The translations under genes were made by a program, and so were the position numbers. The notes under the pieces are model-generated. The model was not told the origin of the DNA, did no database searches, and was given only the letters and a program-made list of their open reading frames with translations. This document shows positions 23,338-35,394 of a stretch of DNA of 64,000 bases, piece by piece. Position 1 is the stretch's first letter, and every line of letters starts with the position of its first letter. The DNA is from Bimastos eiseni (Eukaryota > Annelida > Clitellata > Crassiclitellata > Lumbricidae), in the NCBI GenBank assembly GCA_959347315.1, contig OY365807.1, positions 35,945,072 through 36,009,071 of the forward strand. Reading direction: 5' to 3'.

Positions 23338-26300
23338 AAGAGCCACAGAGAGAGAGGAAGAGAGAGAGAGAGGGAGGGAGAAGGAGAGAGATAAAGGAAG
23401 AAAGAGAGAGACAATGAAAGAGACAGACAGACAGAGACAGAGACAGACAGAGACAGACGGAGAGACAGAATGAGATAGAGAGCATGAGACGCATCTGAGA
23501 GAAAGAAAGAAGCAGAATCAACAAATGGAGAAAGGTAATCAGTTGAGAAAGAGTGACAAGACTTCTGGATAGATAGAACAAAGGCCTATCGTTCAAACTT
23601 TGTTGATTGACCAGTATAGGCCTATTCAAAAGCTGGAAACTCAGACTCAGTTTCTATAACGAAGCCCTGAACAGTGAACATAGGCCTATTTTGCTAACAG
23701 AGCGTGACAAACCTCTTCGTCCTCTGGTGGTCTCGTCTAGTTTCTCGGACAAATGTCGCATGGTAGCTCATTTTCCCAGCAGGAGACACACAGACAAATG
23801 CGGAGGACGATTAACATTTTCTTTATTGACAATATTGCTATACCGTCTTTCTTCCCTGTATTAACAGCGACAAGATTATCAGTGTTCATATTATTCTCCA
23901 GTAAGAATTGCATGATGCTCTATTTCATGTTCGAAAGAGGAACCGGCTCCAGCTGTTACATGTAGGCCTAACATGGCCCAATAAATATGAATATGACTTT
24001 TAAACCAGCGAGATATATATGCTCTTATACTCAACTCTGAGGTGCAATTTTCTGTTAACATTTTCATGTTCAATCCTTTCGATCATGAAAATAAATTTCA
24101 AGAGCATCAACACTCACAGTCATGCTGGCACATTCGTTTTGAGCACCAGTTCGGTGCTTCCGTAGTTCTCTCCTAACTTTGTTCCTGTCAAGCTGCAACC
24201 TTCGATTATATAATTACCGTATGCACGCAATTCAACAAAAATAAATTAACGCAAAATGCCTGTAAATATTTAAAATGCAGACGATATTTAGCTATGAAAA
24301 TAGAATGCAGTAAATTAACGGTTTTCAAAAGAATTTTATGTGAAAACTATTTCACAGCAAAAAGCACAATGAAAAATCTGAGAAATTTAAAAAAATTGTT
24401 TACGCCAACTTAGGCCTACTGTCAGCGTTTCATCGCTCTTAAAAACGTTGGCTGGACAAAATGTCTTTATAGTTTAGATACTATCTACTTCGGTCGTCCA
24501 TCATATTTCTGTCGCGTCTTCTTTGGTTTCTTTCCCTCTGTGCATATTCTTTCATTCTAGGTTACTCTTTTTCAAAATTTCTTTCCGACAGCTAGATCTT
24601 TTTTATCATTGTCGTTGTCTTTATCTCTCGCTTTTTTTGCTGTACTCTGAAGTAACGTTGACATTGCATAAAATTCAAAATTATTATACGGCATACATAG
24701 CCTACATGCATGTACATACAATTCGTTTTATACATTAAAAACATCCAGCTAACACAGCCGCAACAAGATTTACATAGGCAGCAATAGACCTTAATAACGG
24801 AACAGGCAGAGAGCACTCCGGGAGCCAATGGATTCAGTATGTATTTTTATAGAATATGCGAGGCAAACAGTTACTATCGTCTTTTTTTACATCATCCTTC
24901 GTTTTCCGTAGCGAATTATCGCCATTTGCCTGCACGATGATCGTAAACAGACCCCTTTGCTTTCCTTCATGCCGCACGCCGCCGCTGCGGTCTCTGGTTT
25001 CAGATGGTCCCCGTTGAAAATGGTTTCGCACTGTCTACTCCTCCCTCTCCTTTATGAACCTCGATAATGGATTACATTATTACCATCGTCTGAGCAAACA
25101 AAAGCGCATAGTCATCAATTATTCAGGACTGAAGGGGACACGAGAAAAAGACCCCTTCGAACTGGGGTCTGACCACTTGAAATTGATCAATTTTAATTAA
25201 ACGTAGCCTATTTATTTTATGTGATGTCTGTATTTTGCCCTTGCACCCTTGCACTCCGACCGTTCGAATGCACAATTTGACCGATTCAATAAGTGCATAA
25301 AAATTTGCCATTCACGTTGTCTGAGTCCTTTTCAGACTACATATTCGAAGCACTTACTTTGTAACTTTAGACATGAGTTCGATTATTAAAATCCTTTTAA
25401 ATAGAGCCAGTAATTATCACACCAATGAGGCTAAGTCGTAAACGGAATTGCACGACAAACACTTCCTAAACGACGTAAGTTAATCAAATCCTAGGCAATT
25501 AACAAGCTTTAAGTGTATTTATTTTATCAAATACAACTGTAGGTTGAGTTTTCACTATATTCAATCAGTGTGTTAATTTTTTTTATCTGAGAGTAGAAGC
25601 CCTTTATAGCATATTGCAAAATGTCTTGGTTATGGCATGAAAAAGCAATAAACTAAGGACATTTCACATTATACATTGCATATCACAATATACCTGCAAT
25701 GTAGGTTATATTGAAAAATGTATTTGCAACTGTGCATTCATGACAAGAAATCAAGTTTTTTTCGATGAGTGGCAATAATTTATATGTGCAAAATATAAAT
25801 GTTTCCCTAATATTAATGAGTATGTTAGAGTCTTAAAAATTCTATCCAATTTTGGAATGGCCTATATCATATAAAACTGAGTTTTATTACTTGCGTTCGC
25901 ATAATGGGTTATCGAGATAAGGCCTATCACTTAAAGTATATGATTAACCTAACGTTACGTCTCTTTTCCTTGTCTTCCTTTCTCTGCTCTCTGTTCGTTC
26001 ATGATTTTAGTCGATATTCTTCTTGCCTTAGCTTCTTTTTCTAGTTTCTCAGTCGTTCCTAAGTTTTATGCAATCTTCATTTCATATGGGTTATTCCTCG
26101 TCGTCTATCGCTTCTCACCATCCGCCACTGAAGGCTTTGATGTGTCAACTGTTTCCCAGGCAACGGAAGCGTCGAGTTCAACGAGTTCATTGTGATGATG
26201 TCACTCGTCAGGGATCGCGGCAGTGACGTCGGCGATGACGTCAGAAGACAAAAGCAGGAAGCGGAAATACTTCAGGCTTTCAGGGTCTTCGACATAGACG

Positions 26301-26458
26301 GCGATGGCTTGATCGACGCTCAGGAGCTCAAGTTGACGATGACGAATCTGGGTGAGGTGCTGACGGACACGGACATCCGGGCAATGATCAGAGCAGCAGA
26401 CAGGAACGACGACGGAAAAATCGACTTAGAAGGTCTCATCGCGTTCTGTGAGCTATGA
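21402..26458 (+). CDS. Calmodulin-like protein, three coding exons, 164 aa
   Basis: Joining 21402-21453, 22026-22169 and 26160-26458 gives 495 bases with no internal stop. Both introns are GT-AG and phase 1, and the exon ends fit: GAA-G/AG-CTG across the first, GAC-G/GC-AAC across the second. The protein is a four-EF-hand Ca2+ sensor like calmodulin, which binds Ca2+ and then target helices, normally in the cytosol. Visible loops are EF1 at residues 27-38 ([12 protein letters not shown]), EF2 at 63-74 ([12 protein letters not shown]), EF3 at 110-121 ([12 protein letters not shown]) and EF4 at 146-157 ([12 protein letters not shown]). EF4 has Gly at position 12 where Glu normally gives the bidentate ligand, so Ca2+ binding there is probably weak. 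The linker 80-104 is about ten residues longer than in calmodulin and basic. The ATG at 21402 is the first in frame. The encoded TTDQLEELREAF corresponds to calmodulin's N-terminal helix. It is not calmodulin itself, and the exact paralogue is not identified. Confidence 0.9.
22026..22169 (+). CDS. Calmodulin-like gene, coding exon 2
   Basis: Carries the whole first EF-hand and the start of the second. The acceptor is TTTGAACAG/AG and the donor GACG/GTAAGA. The reading [16 protein letters not shown] and VMRSL is unmistakably EF-hand. Confidence 0.92.
22485..22560 (+). repeat. (CT)n microsatellite in intron 2
   Basis: About 36 uninterrupted CT steps on the coding strand, within a longer CT-rich stretch (22195-22570) that begins just after the exon 2 donor. 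Confidence 0.95.
23278..23475 (+). repeat. (TA)n(GA)n tract in intron 2
   Basis: A (TA)10-type run followed by about 170 bases of GAGA/GACA purine-rich repeat on the coding strand. It is complementary in base content to the (CT)n tract 750 bases upstream in the same intron. Confidence 0.92.
26160..26458 (+). CDS. Calmodulin-like gene, coding exon 3 and stop
   Basis: Starts after GTTTCCCAG and completes EF2, then encodes the linker, EF3 and EF4, ending ...AFCEL and TGA. It uses noticeably more GC than its surroundings. No close AATAAA was found downstream, so the 3' end is not placed. Just after the stop there are AAGTAGGTCAAAT-type repeats (26470-26530). Confidence 0.92.
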
Positions 26459-26539
26459 CTAGCAGGCCAAGTAATTAGGTAAAATGAGTAGGTCAAACAA
26501 GTAGGTCAAATAAGTAGGCCAAATAAGCATTCTAACTAG

Positions 26540-27025
26540 GTTGGCCAATAATTATGCCAAATGCGTAGGCTTGAAGAATATTCTGTTCGTTCGAGGTTTC
26601 ATTGTGTTATGTACGGAGTGCCTCTTATGAAGTGGCGCTTTATAGATTTGCAATTACGATAACAATTACAGTTATTAGAGTATTAGACCCATAACAGATT
26701 ATCTGAAGTCCAAAGAATCGGTTTATTCTGCAGTCCAGGCAAACGTTAATGTTAGGCTAGGACTCTGCTTGTGAGTGGCCTTGATGAAGATAGGACAGCT
26801 GCAAAAATATACTGTGCAAGACTGTGGTACCCGATTTCATCCGGGGAAAATAGTCAGAGTAGGCATGCATCCTCATTTCAGCGAATGTTTTTATCTAAAT
26901 GCTGAATTTGCTCCGATAGGATACACTTCAGACAGACTGGAGTTTTCTAGTGCTAGGTTTGCGCAATGAACGTATTCGTCGACTTTACCAAGGGATTTGT
27001 ACGTTTGAGAGGTAGTTTGTTTGCA
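26540..27025. other. Downstream region of the EF-hand gene, no further exon
   Basis: Probably includes the 3' untranslated region. No second gene seen. Confidence 0.35.
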
Positions 27026-27029
27026 AGTT

Positions 27030-27610
27030 TCATAGGCCATGTGATTGCATCACGCCCATCCAGCAAATGCATGCGGTCGAGTCTCAGCGACACGGACAGT
27101 TTACGCCCTCTGTAGGCGAGAGTGTTCGTCTCGGAGGAGATCGGAAAACGCGGCCATTGGAGTCACCTCGGCCGATAGTCACGGGCGGTTGGCTATTCAA
27201 TCTACCGACCAAAACACGACGAATGCCTTTTCCACGTGCTCCTTGTGCCTTGACGAATCTCTGGCTGGCGTCGTCTTCCACCAGCAAGGGACTACTTGTC
27301 GACATCGTCACCGTGTGTGCGAATGTTGTCTAAAGTCGTCGCTTAACCCTTTCGGCTCAATTTGACCCAGAGATTCTGAACATCCATGCCATCTGTCAGT
27401 TGTCGACGGGAATTCGTTGGTTGACTCCACGCTTGTGTGTGGGGACTTGGACCCACCACTGGTGACTTTTTGAGCTTACTGTGCACTGTTTTGCTAACTA
27501 ATGTAAAATATTTGTATGAAATTACATTTGACATCATAACTAGGCCAGCGCAGAGAGCGCCTCTGAGTATGTATCTGAAGGGGCGCCATATAAATGTTGG
27601 ATCACATAGA
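27030..27610 (+). mobile_element. Dispersed ~600-bp repeat, copy A
   Basis: Aligns over most of its length with the reverse complement of 46850-47420. Shared blocks include TCAATCTACCGAC, GTCGTCTTCCACCAG, GAACATCCATG, CCACGCTTGTG and AGGCCAGCGCA. It ends GGGGCGCCATATAAATG, the tail type of LINE 3' ends in this window, so it is probably the 3' part of a LINE family. Its short open frames are conserved only as far as the DNA is. Confidence 0.75.
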
Positions 27611-27689
27611 TGCCTTGAAAGTATGCAGAGCTAAGATGCAGGAAAGATAAGATTAAAAATTGAACATCTTATTACAAGAAAATCAAACA

Positions 27690-27815
27690 AGTCCTCCGCC
27701 GTCTTCGTGGAATTTCAACCTATCCTATTGGCGCTTTGATTTTCCCGCGAGGCTCTGTATAGGCGCCTTTGATAAAGCTGTGCGGGAGAGGCGCTATAGA
27801 AATCTGTAAATAGAA
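27690..27815 (+). mobile_element. Retroelement 3' tail fragment
   Basis: Ends GAGGCGCTATAGAAATCTG, again the GCGC-TATA-AAAT tail form. The body is too short to classify. Confidence 0.35.
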
Positions 27816-30530
27816 TGCAAAATGATTTCGCATACCGCATAAGCTTTTGAAGTTTCATCGGGCATTGATCGTCATGATGTGTATTGGTTGAAGGACAATT
27901 AAGCAGATAAAACTGTCACACAAAAACACTCACAACAATAAAATCATTTACAAAAATTGATGATGCAATCGCCAATCGAGCATGACACTTATTGTAAAAG
28001 GTCTTTAGTATGAGTGCGACTGAATATCAATTAAGATTATGTTTATTGGTGAAATTCAACGTGCCTCAGTATCACATTTCGGTGTGACCTTGCGCGCGTT
28101 ATAAATTTAATAAAAAAATAAATAATAAATAAGAATTGTACTCAATTGTTATTCGTCTTACGTTACAGAATTTATGCAAATGATGGGCAATGACCGATGA
28201 ATCTGATCTTCTTCTGAAATCCGCTCAATCTGTCATCGCACCCAGTTGCAGTTGTTGGGGTAGACCTCAACGATGACTCGCCAACCTCAGAAGAAAGCAA
28301 TGGAGATTGGCGTCAGCATAGATCTCGACTAAGATGGACGCATACAAAACGGCGACACTATTTCTTATCATTGCACGCGTCTTCTAGTCTGTAGGCTTAC
28401 GAGCTTTTCAATTAGAAGGATCAAACAAAAGTCAACATCTCTCACGAGTTGTATTCCGGAACATTGCAAGGCACGGTTAGGATCCATAAGATCGGTTCTC
28501 GTTCGTTCCAGCATGTGGCTAAGATCCATTAGATTGTTTTCGTTCGCTTCGGAAAGTTTCCACTTGCTGTACGAAACGATTTTCATACTTTACGGTAATC
28601 ATTTCGACTGACGTACTTTCAGCAGTAACTTAACGCTAAGAAGCATTTGTAAATTGTTATACTTAAAATTTTATACCATATTCTTATCATTACAGTTATC
28701 ATTTATCAGCGATGGCCTTACATTGCTCTAAATAGAATATGGCTAGTTGGCCGCTTCAGTATTGTATTGTATTGTGCAATGGCTTCACTCTTAACTATTC
28801 TGTCTTCCTTTCCAGTCTACTCTAAGCCTATCCAGTGACATTTTCACATTTCCATAAATGCATTTATGAAAGTGACTATAAAGCAACTCTCAGACAGGAT
28901 TTTGTGCACGCATTACTCTCAGTTTTTACCAGAAAATAACAACTACATACGAAATATATACGCACGACAACAGACTAAGAAATTTCGGTTTCGGTAGATA
29001 TCTTCCCACGTTCTTGACTCTGCTATATGCATAAAAATTCATTAAACGATTTTACTTTATCATCACCAATCACAATCAACACCATATGCCTCTTGCTAAA
29101 CTCTTTGACACGGATGGTGACAAGAGTCAGAGTCGGTGATCCTAGTTAAGTAAAATGAGTTATGATCACGTAATATGTTCAACGCTATCATAAGCCTTAC
29201 ATGCACGAAGTAAGTACATGTATATATGCCTAAATCGGAATAGGCTTAATTATTTTTCCATTGGTAAGTATTGGCAGACCAAATCGTTTCTCCTGTTGAA
29301 TATGAAGCACATATTGAAATAAAAAGTCGGCGAACATCGTGAATGGAGAAAGGGTTTGTCAGTTAAATAACTTTGCAGTAAAACTAGGTCTATGCATCGT
29401 CAATTTATAACTGTGAACAGGTTTTCAAAAATACAGATTGTATCAAATAATATACTTAACTATGGATCCTTTCAATAGGCAATCAATTGCAGACTTTAGT
29501 TTACAAGATAAAGAAAACACATGTGATAGGCTAACAAACATGTTTGTGAACATGCATGTATGGCTATATACATTCTTTTATGTAATATGTGCAAAATTTA
29601 CGTCGGCTAAGAAGAGTGTTGTGAGCAATCAGTGAGGTGAATACCAAACCAAGATAGAATGGCTGGCCAAGCTGATACAATGATACATACGTATCTAAGA
29701 ATTCGAAGATAATAAATAATTTTATAAAAGAAAGCAAAAGCAGTCTACCTAACGCGTACAACATAATCAAATGTAACAACGTACCACATTACATAAAATA
29801 ATATAACATAGCACAACATAACAACATTATAGCATATAGCGTCGTAACATAAAGTAACTTAAAGGCCTAACCTGAAATCCTGAAATCAACAAAGATGAGC
29901 CTACATGTATGTGGTCTCAATGCTAGGCACAGTTCAACCAAGCGATCTACGTCGATTTACCTTGACATCGTCAGTACATACGAACATGGTCATTGGCCAA
30001 TTCAGGTCAACTGCAATGATCAGACAACATTTTAATCGACCTTTATACATTGTCTACTCCAAGACAGTAAATGGACAGTAAAAGACAGGTCAGCACTGAG
30101 GTAACTTTCTGAAAATAATTTAAAAAATGAATACCAAAAATTCAGATTGAATTTGTGAAAGACGGACAGTTTTTGGGAAGCCGAGTTTTAATATATGAGT
30201 TGAAACTCCTCCACTGTGTGCACTCTGACAGGGCAAGTCCCTAGCCTGGATAAATTAAGGAGATGGGCTGCGAAAATGATGTATGTCATCACCCAATGTC
30301 GCTAAATTGCAACTACTTATATGAGTTATATCTAAGATTTTAAATATGGGCTCACTTGCTCAGTTTCCACCTATATAATTCATTTAAAAAAGCTTAACTC
30401 CTCTGGCATGACATAAGCTACATTAGCTCTGTTGCTGAACGATGGGCGTAGCTCTATTGCTCTGTTGACCGATGGGCGTGCAGAGACGTCGTGCTCATCA
30501 CTCTTCCGTACAGGGTGAACTCCTCTTTCC
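27816..30530. other. Featureless AT-rich DNA
   Basis: The longest open frame (28368-28586, minus, 72 codons from ATG) matches nothing I recognise. A short TGTATTGTATTG tail-like run sits near 28760. Otherwise nothing supportable. Confidence 0.35.
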
Positions 30531-30533
30531 TGT

Positions 30534-30755
30534 AGTCAGTCAGTCAGTCAGTCAGTCAGTCAGTCAGTCAGTCAGTCAGTCAGTCAGTCAGTCAGTCAGT
30601 CAGTCAGTCAGTCAGTCAGTCAGTCAGTCAGTCAGTCAGTCAGTCAGTCAGTCAGTCAGTCAGTCAGGCAGCCAGTCAGCCAGCCAGACAGCCAGCCAGC
30701 CAGCCAGTCAGTCAGTCAGTCAGTCAGTCAGTGAGTCAGTCAGTCAGTGATCTAA
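30534..30755 (+). repeat. (CAGT)n microsatellite
   Basis: About 50 tetranucleotide units, mostly perfect CAGT, with CAGC variants between 30663 and 30710. The Ser-Gln-Ser-Val open frame through it is a repeat artefact. Confidence 0.97.
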
Positions 30756-32410
30756 CATTCATATTCAGTCAAATAGTTATATCAGTATTGCAGATAATAG
30801 TATTAGGTACAGCTCAAGTGAAATGAAATATGGAATTAAGGCATGTACGTGTGCTTCCTATTGTGAGTAAGATGTTTAGTCAGTCGATTGCTAATGTCTA
30901 ATAATAGTCTCTAATAATTTTAATTTAAATATTAATATCTCAATATTCCAATTGAAAGTACTGCAAAATTCTATTTAGACAGATTTCTAAATATGATTTG
31001 ATAACTTGTCCAACTATGATTTGAAGCTCCCTTTCATGAAGTAACAACCTGAGTAATCGTGTTAAACATAAACAATTAAAATGTCGCACATTGTCATAGA
31101 ATCACACAGACTGTTTTCTTAGATCCAATTCTAACAGATTTCGATCAAACAACCGTTGACTGATACCTTGGTTCTTACGATTTGGCGTAATATAGGTCTT
31201 AATATTAGATTTGATGAGATTAGCTTAGATAATATTTAACTAACTATGCGATTCTGCAGATGTACCTCGACCGAAACCTCTGCTTAATAGCCGAATGAGG
31301 TAAGAGACAATACAATGTATGCCTGTAAATGGGCTGCAGCGTTTTATGGGAGCTGGTGTTCAACGGAATAAAACCCACCGGGGCACGTATACTGCCACGA
31401 AAAACTTTCCCTATCAAGATTTATTATCCCACGTAGGTCTGTAAATGCATTTATTTCCGCCCTTCGCGCCTCGGGGCATATTGGACGAATGTTTGGCGTA
31501 CCGACTAGCGCTGAGGCATCGATTTTCTGAAGAAGATTTGTGGATAATACCAGTGGACATATATTATGCTTGAGGCTCGAGCCGATGTCAGCGTTCACCA
31601 CGATTTAGAAAAGCTTTATATTTCGCTTGCCTTTGGGAAAACTAACAGTTTAATTAGAATGCCACGCATACTCAGGTAAGAACGTAACGTTGAGGAGAGA
31701 TGTACGACCAGTCGCATTTATTTAAACTTGAAAGATAGTAGATAGGTTTTTTGAGGAACATAAATTACCAATTACGAGTATATGGCTTCATTAACTTTGT
31801 CTATTATGACTTCATCGATGTTGATCACAAAACTCATTAGGGAGCAAACAGCCAGCAGCAGATTAGCCATCATTTGATGGCCAGTAGTGGTATGCTATAA
31901 AGATGTGAAATGTGAAAACGGTTTATGAAGAAGCAGGCTAACCTGTATTATTTTATGCTAAATAAATACGAAGCTAGTAGGTCTACTGATATATAAAGCA
32001 GCGGTTGAATAGCCATTGAGTCCGTGCGCCATCGCACAACGGCCCCTCTGATTGTGTCAGCACCCGTGGTCCATGTATACAGGGCAGAATGTTTTGCGCT
32101 GTGCGGGCTATGCCTTAAAAATTGACTCCTAAAAAACTGCATTTTATGGGCCTAGCTGGAGCCCCTTGCATAATTGAAATGACAGGGCCCACGACTCTAA
32201 TTCACAGCACACATACGAGTAAGCCCTAGTCGCCCAGCAAGTGGGCTAACTTTGGTGCTCTCGTCATATCTCAAACTCGCTGGAATGTAGTTTTTGACGC
32301 ATTTTGCAAATCGTGAACTGGTGCACGTGCGTATGAGTAGGTCCTAACATATCTTCCATTTCGGTCTGCGTCACACACTTTGTCATGTATCACGCTACTA
32401 GGTAAGTTTC
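30756..32410. other. No recognised gene
   Basis: A minus-strand open frame at 31344-31601 has mixed composition but no recognised domain. Nothing else found. Confidence 0.35.
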
Positions 32411-32416
32411 TGTACT

Positions 32417-32482
32417 ATAATAATAATAATAATAACACTAATAATAATAATAATAATAATAATAACAACAACAACAACAACG
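32417..32482 (+). repeat. (TAA)n(CAA)n tail of a LINE fragment
   Basis: ATA/ACA trinucleotides directly adjoin the 3' end of the minus-strand LINE fragment, so on that strand they form a (TTG)n(TTA)n tail. Confidence 0.85.
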
Positions 32483-32863
32483 CCGATTTACAAGGCGCCG
32501 TAACCGCAGCCCTAACTACTATAAAGGCGCCGTACAACCTAAACTGAAAGTCAGCGGAGAAAACAGGAACACTTTCAACTTAGTTTTGAAGGAGTCTACT
32601 GAGTCGGCCAATCTAACGGTAAATGGAAGACCGTTCCAGCACCGCGGAGCAGCAGCCGAGAAAGCACGGTCGCTGAAACGCGACCTCATCCTCCGCACAC
32701 GGAGATCGGTTTTCGCAGAGGATCTGAGTTGAAGCCCAGACGCGGAGGTGTGAGTCCCGGTGCAGAAACCGCGCAAATACTCGGGTGCTAATCCATGAAT
32801 GGATCTGTAGATGAGCAAGCATAGCTTGAAGTCGATGCGGTGCGGAACAGGAAGCCAGCGCAG
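32483..32863 (-). pseudogene. 5'-truncated LINE ORF2 C-terminus (CR1/L2/Rex-like)
   Basis: The minus strand reads LRWLPVPHRIDF, then KLCLLIYRSIHGLAPEYL, then LRSSAKTDLRVRRMRSRFSD, RAFSAAAPRCWNGLP and SVDSFKTKLKVFLF. These are successive hallmarks of the region downstream of the reverse transcriptase in CR1/L2-type LINEs. From the first box onward the frame is open and ends shortly before the microsatellite tail. The reverse transcriptase itself is missing, as expected from incomplete target-primed reverse transcription. It encodes no complete protein. Confidence 0.85.
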
Positions 32864-32869
32864 TATTAT

Positions 32870-34555
32870 GTATGTATTGTATAGACTTCACAGTCACACA
32901 CACAAACACGCACACACACGCTCTCACACACGCTCACACAACCAAACACGCACATAGACAATAGTCACGGCATGCCTAGCGAGAGAGTGGTAAAGTTGTA
33001 TTTAGAATGCCGTGGCGATAGGCGATTCTCCCTCATACTCTTAGAAATTTCTATGCATCCTTGTGCAGTGGAAATTCTCTTGCATCAGAAAAAAACACTG
33101 GTTTTAATTAGAAACTCTACGCATCGCCCATTAATGTGATACTGTTTGATTACAACATTCGTGTGTAACGAAGAGTAATTACTAATAATTAACTAGCCTT
33201 GTTCTTGAACCCAACTGGAACTTCGAAGTGAAAGGATCATAGCAGTTAGTGCAACAGCGTTAGTAGTCACTCAATGTATTCAGAAATTCTGTTCCTTTCT
33301 TCTGCTGTTATATTCAATCGATTGGGTTATTCAATCACTTAAGACAGATTGCCGACGTAGCTCTGATGAGCTCTCGGTGTTGTCATTCTCTCCGATCATA
33401 CGTTTTACTAAACCTGGGTAGGATTAAGCCACAGATTGTCGTTTTATTCAAAAGATGCCAAACACAGTGATTAAAGGACGCATGCATAAAGGAAAGAACC
33501 TTTCAAACGTTAATAAAGGCAGGCTATTGTAATTCAGTCGTACAATAATTATTAACGGCAAATTTAAAGTTTATTCTGCAAGAATTGTGTTGCCTCATTC
33601 GTTTCAAATGTCTCACGGGTTATCATGAATATCTAAATTTTGGTTATATTGAATATGTAAATCCAACAGAGACCTATTTTTTCAGTCGGTATAAGGCTGG
33701 GCTGTTCACGTTCACCGCAACGCGATCTCTTCAGTATGCTCGATAGCTACGAACTGAATCCGTGCATGCATTAACCTCTTGAACCTGACCTAACAGCCGC
33801 TCCTTCTGAACAAATGGTCGTTCTATGCTTGTGTTGAATTGATCCGGTCTATGATGATGAGACCTATTAAGCGGCTTCGATCGCTGTTCCGTGCCTCATA
33901 ACCCGGAACACGCGAACGCGAGCTGAATGACAATGCGCCGATGAGAACCTGGCGGAGCTGAAGAGAAGAAGACAAATTGCACTAATTGAGTTTCCGAGCA
34001 GATCAGGTGTGTACAGAACGATGGGAGGGACACAGAATATCTAAGCGAGAAGGCGACATCAACAGACCGAGAGCAACCGTTCCCATTTAGCTTCTTCTCA
34101 GGCGTTCATAAGTGCCTAAACCAATTTCATGGGAAGGAAGAACCCACAGACCTGCTAAGACGCCTAGGCATAATATCCGCTTGCTTGATAGACTTTTACT
34201 TATCTCCTCCTCTTCTGACTAACAAAACCGTTTGAACTCAGTTGACCCTTGAATGGATTAATAATGCATGTTCGATTTTTAAATCCATAGGTTTGATGGG
34301 TCAACGTGTCTTGATTATGCCTAAGAGAGAGTTAGACAAGTACCTGGTACATTCACGCAGGGAGAGACACTGAGAGATTCAAAAAGACAGACCGTGAGAC
34401 GCGCATACGAACAAGCATACAGATATTGCACAGAGTGGTAAACCAAAAGGTAAAAACAGAGAGAGACACAGAGATATAAAAAAAGACAGTCGCATCCAGG
34501 CATCGCCAATTTCCCAGCCAGCGCATCAACATCGGGCCAATGCTTGCCTAATGTC
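32870..34555. other. No recognised gene
   Basis: A CA-rich run lies at about 32893-32945. The rest holds nothing supportable. Confidence 0.4.
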
Positions 34556-34559
34556 ACAT

Positions 34560-35250
34560 AAAACACTAACGTTGGACCACTAACGTGGGCCCTACGTTGT
34601 CCCTATGTCGAACTCAAAAGTCGCCTAATGTCAGGTGTAAGACGTAGGCCTATATTCCACGTGCTCTTCTTAACAGTCGTTGAATAATTACATATATATA
34701 TATATGTTTGATAAATTTCATCGTTACCTTTTTGAATGTGCCAGGATCACAAATTCTACGTAGCTTAATACAAATACATAACATATATTATGGTTAATCC
34801 TGTATTTTTGACATTTGTTACATGCGTCGGACCCAGCTGGGGTATGGAAAATTCAATGTCGAAATCTGCTTTTCATTCATAGATGTGTATTTGAACTTAA
34901 CTCCGTATTTTGCCTATCAAAGCGTGCCATGGCCAACGAATTCTGGGTGATTTTACATTTGAATATAATAGAATTGCCAGTGATCTTTAAGTTAGTTTGA
35001 TACATACGTCGAACCAATGTTCGGCCAACGTCGGATCTCTTTCTGTATAGAATGTGTATAATTACCAAATTCCGTCCACTCGGTATTTTGTTATGCCAGA
35101 GACAAATAATTCTGCATAGTTTGAAACTTAGATACCATAGGTAATAGAAATATCCAATGTATGTTGCATTCGCAGGAACAATGTAGGGCCAACCTCACTT
35201 CCTCATACAGAATACCAACATTGAGCGAACGTTGATCCAATGTCAGAAAA
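34560..35250 (+). repeat. Degenerate CCAACGTTGG-type repeats
   Basis: Loosely repeated words (AACGTTGGACCA, AATGTTCGGCCAACGTCGG, AATGTAGGGCCAAC, AACGTTGATCCAATGTC) and a TGTATAGAATGTGTAT-like partner recur about every 170-180 bases. Old tandem array. Confidence 0.5.
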
Positions 35251-35254
35251 CAGC

Positions 35255-35392
35255 AACCGTATGCTAACTCAGCTGACTATGTTTCAGTTGCAAGTCTGGG
35301 TTCTCTCATACTAGCAGCAGATGCCAGAAAGGCAGAAAGTGCCAGCATAGATGCACAACGAACTTCCAAACAATTATCGCTCACCAGTAAAT
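35255..35392 (-). pseudogene. Small fragment of the RLE-type retrotransposon
   Basis: The reverse complement matches 62485-62610 closely, including GTTCGTTGTGCATCTA and CTGGCACTTTCTGCCTTTCT without a gap. It encodes RCASMLALSAFLASAAS. Its 5' break at about 35392 abuts a TAA/TTG microsatellite that follows tail B. It is a 5'- and 3'-incomplete copy. Confidence 0.85.
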
Positions 35393-35394
35393 TA

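Noticed and set aside
30472..30750. Ser-Gln-Ser-Val repeat frame
   Set aside because: Product of the (CAGT)n microsatellite.
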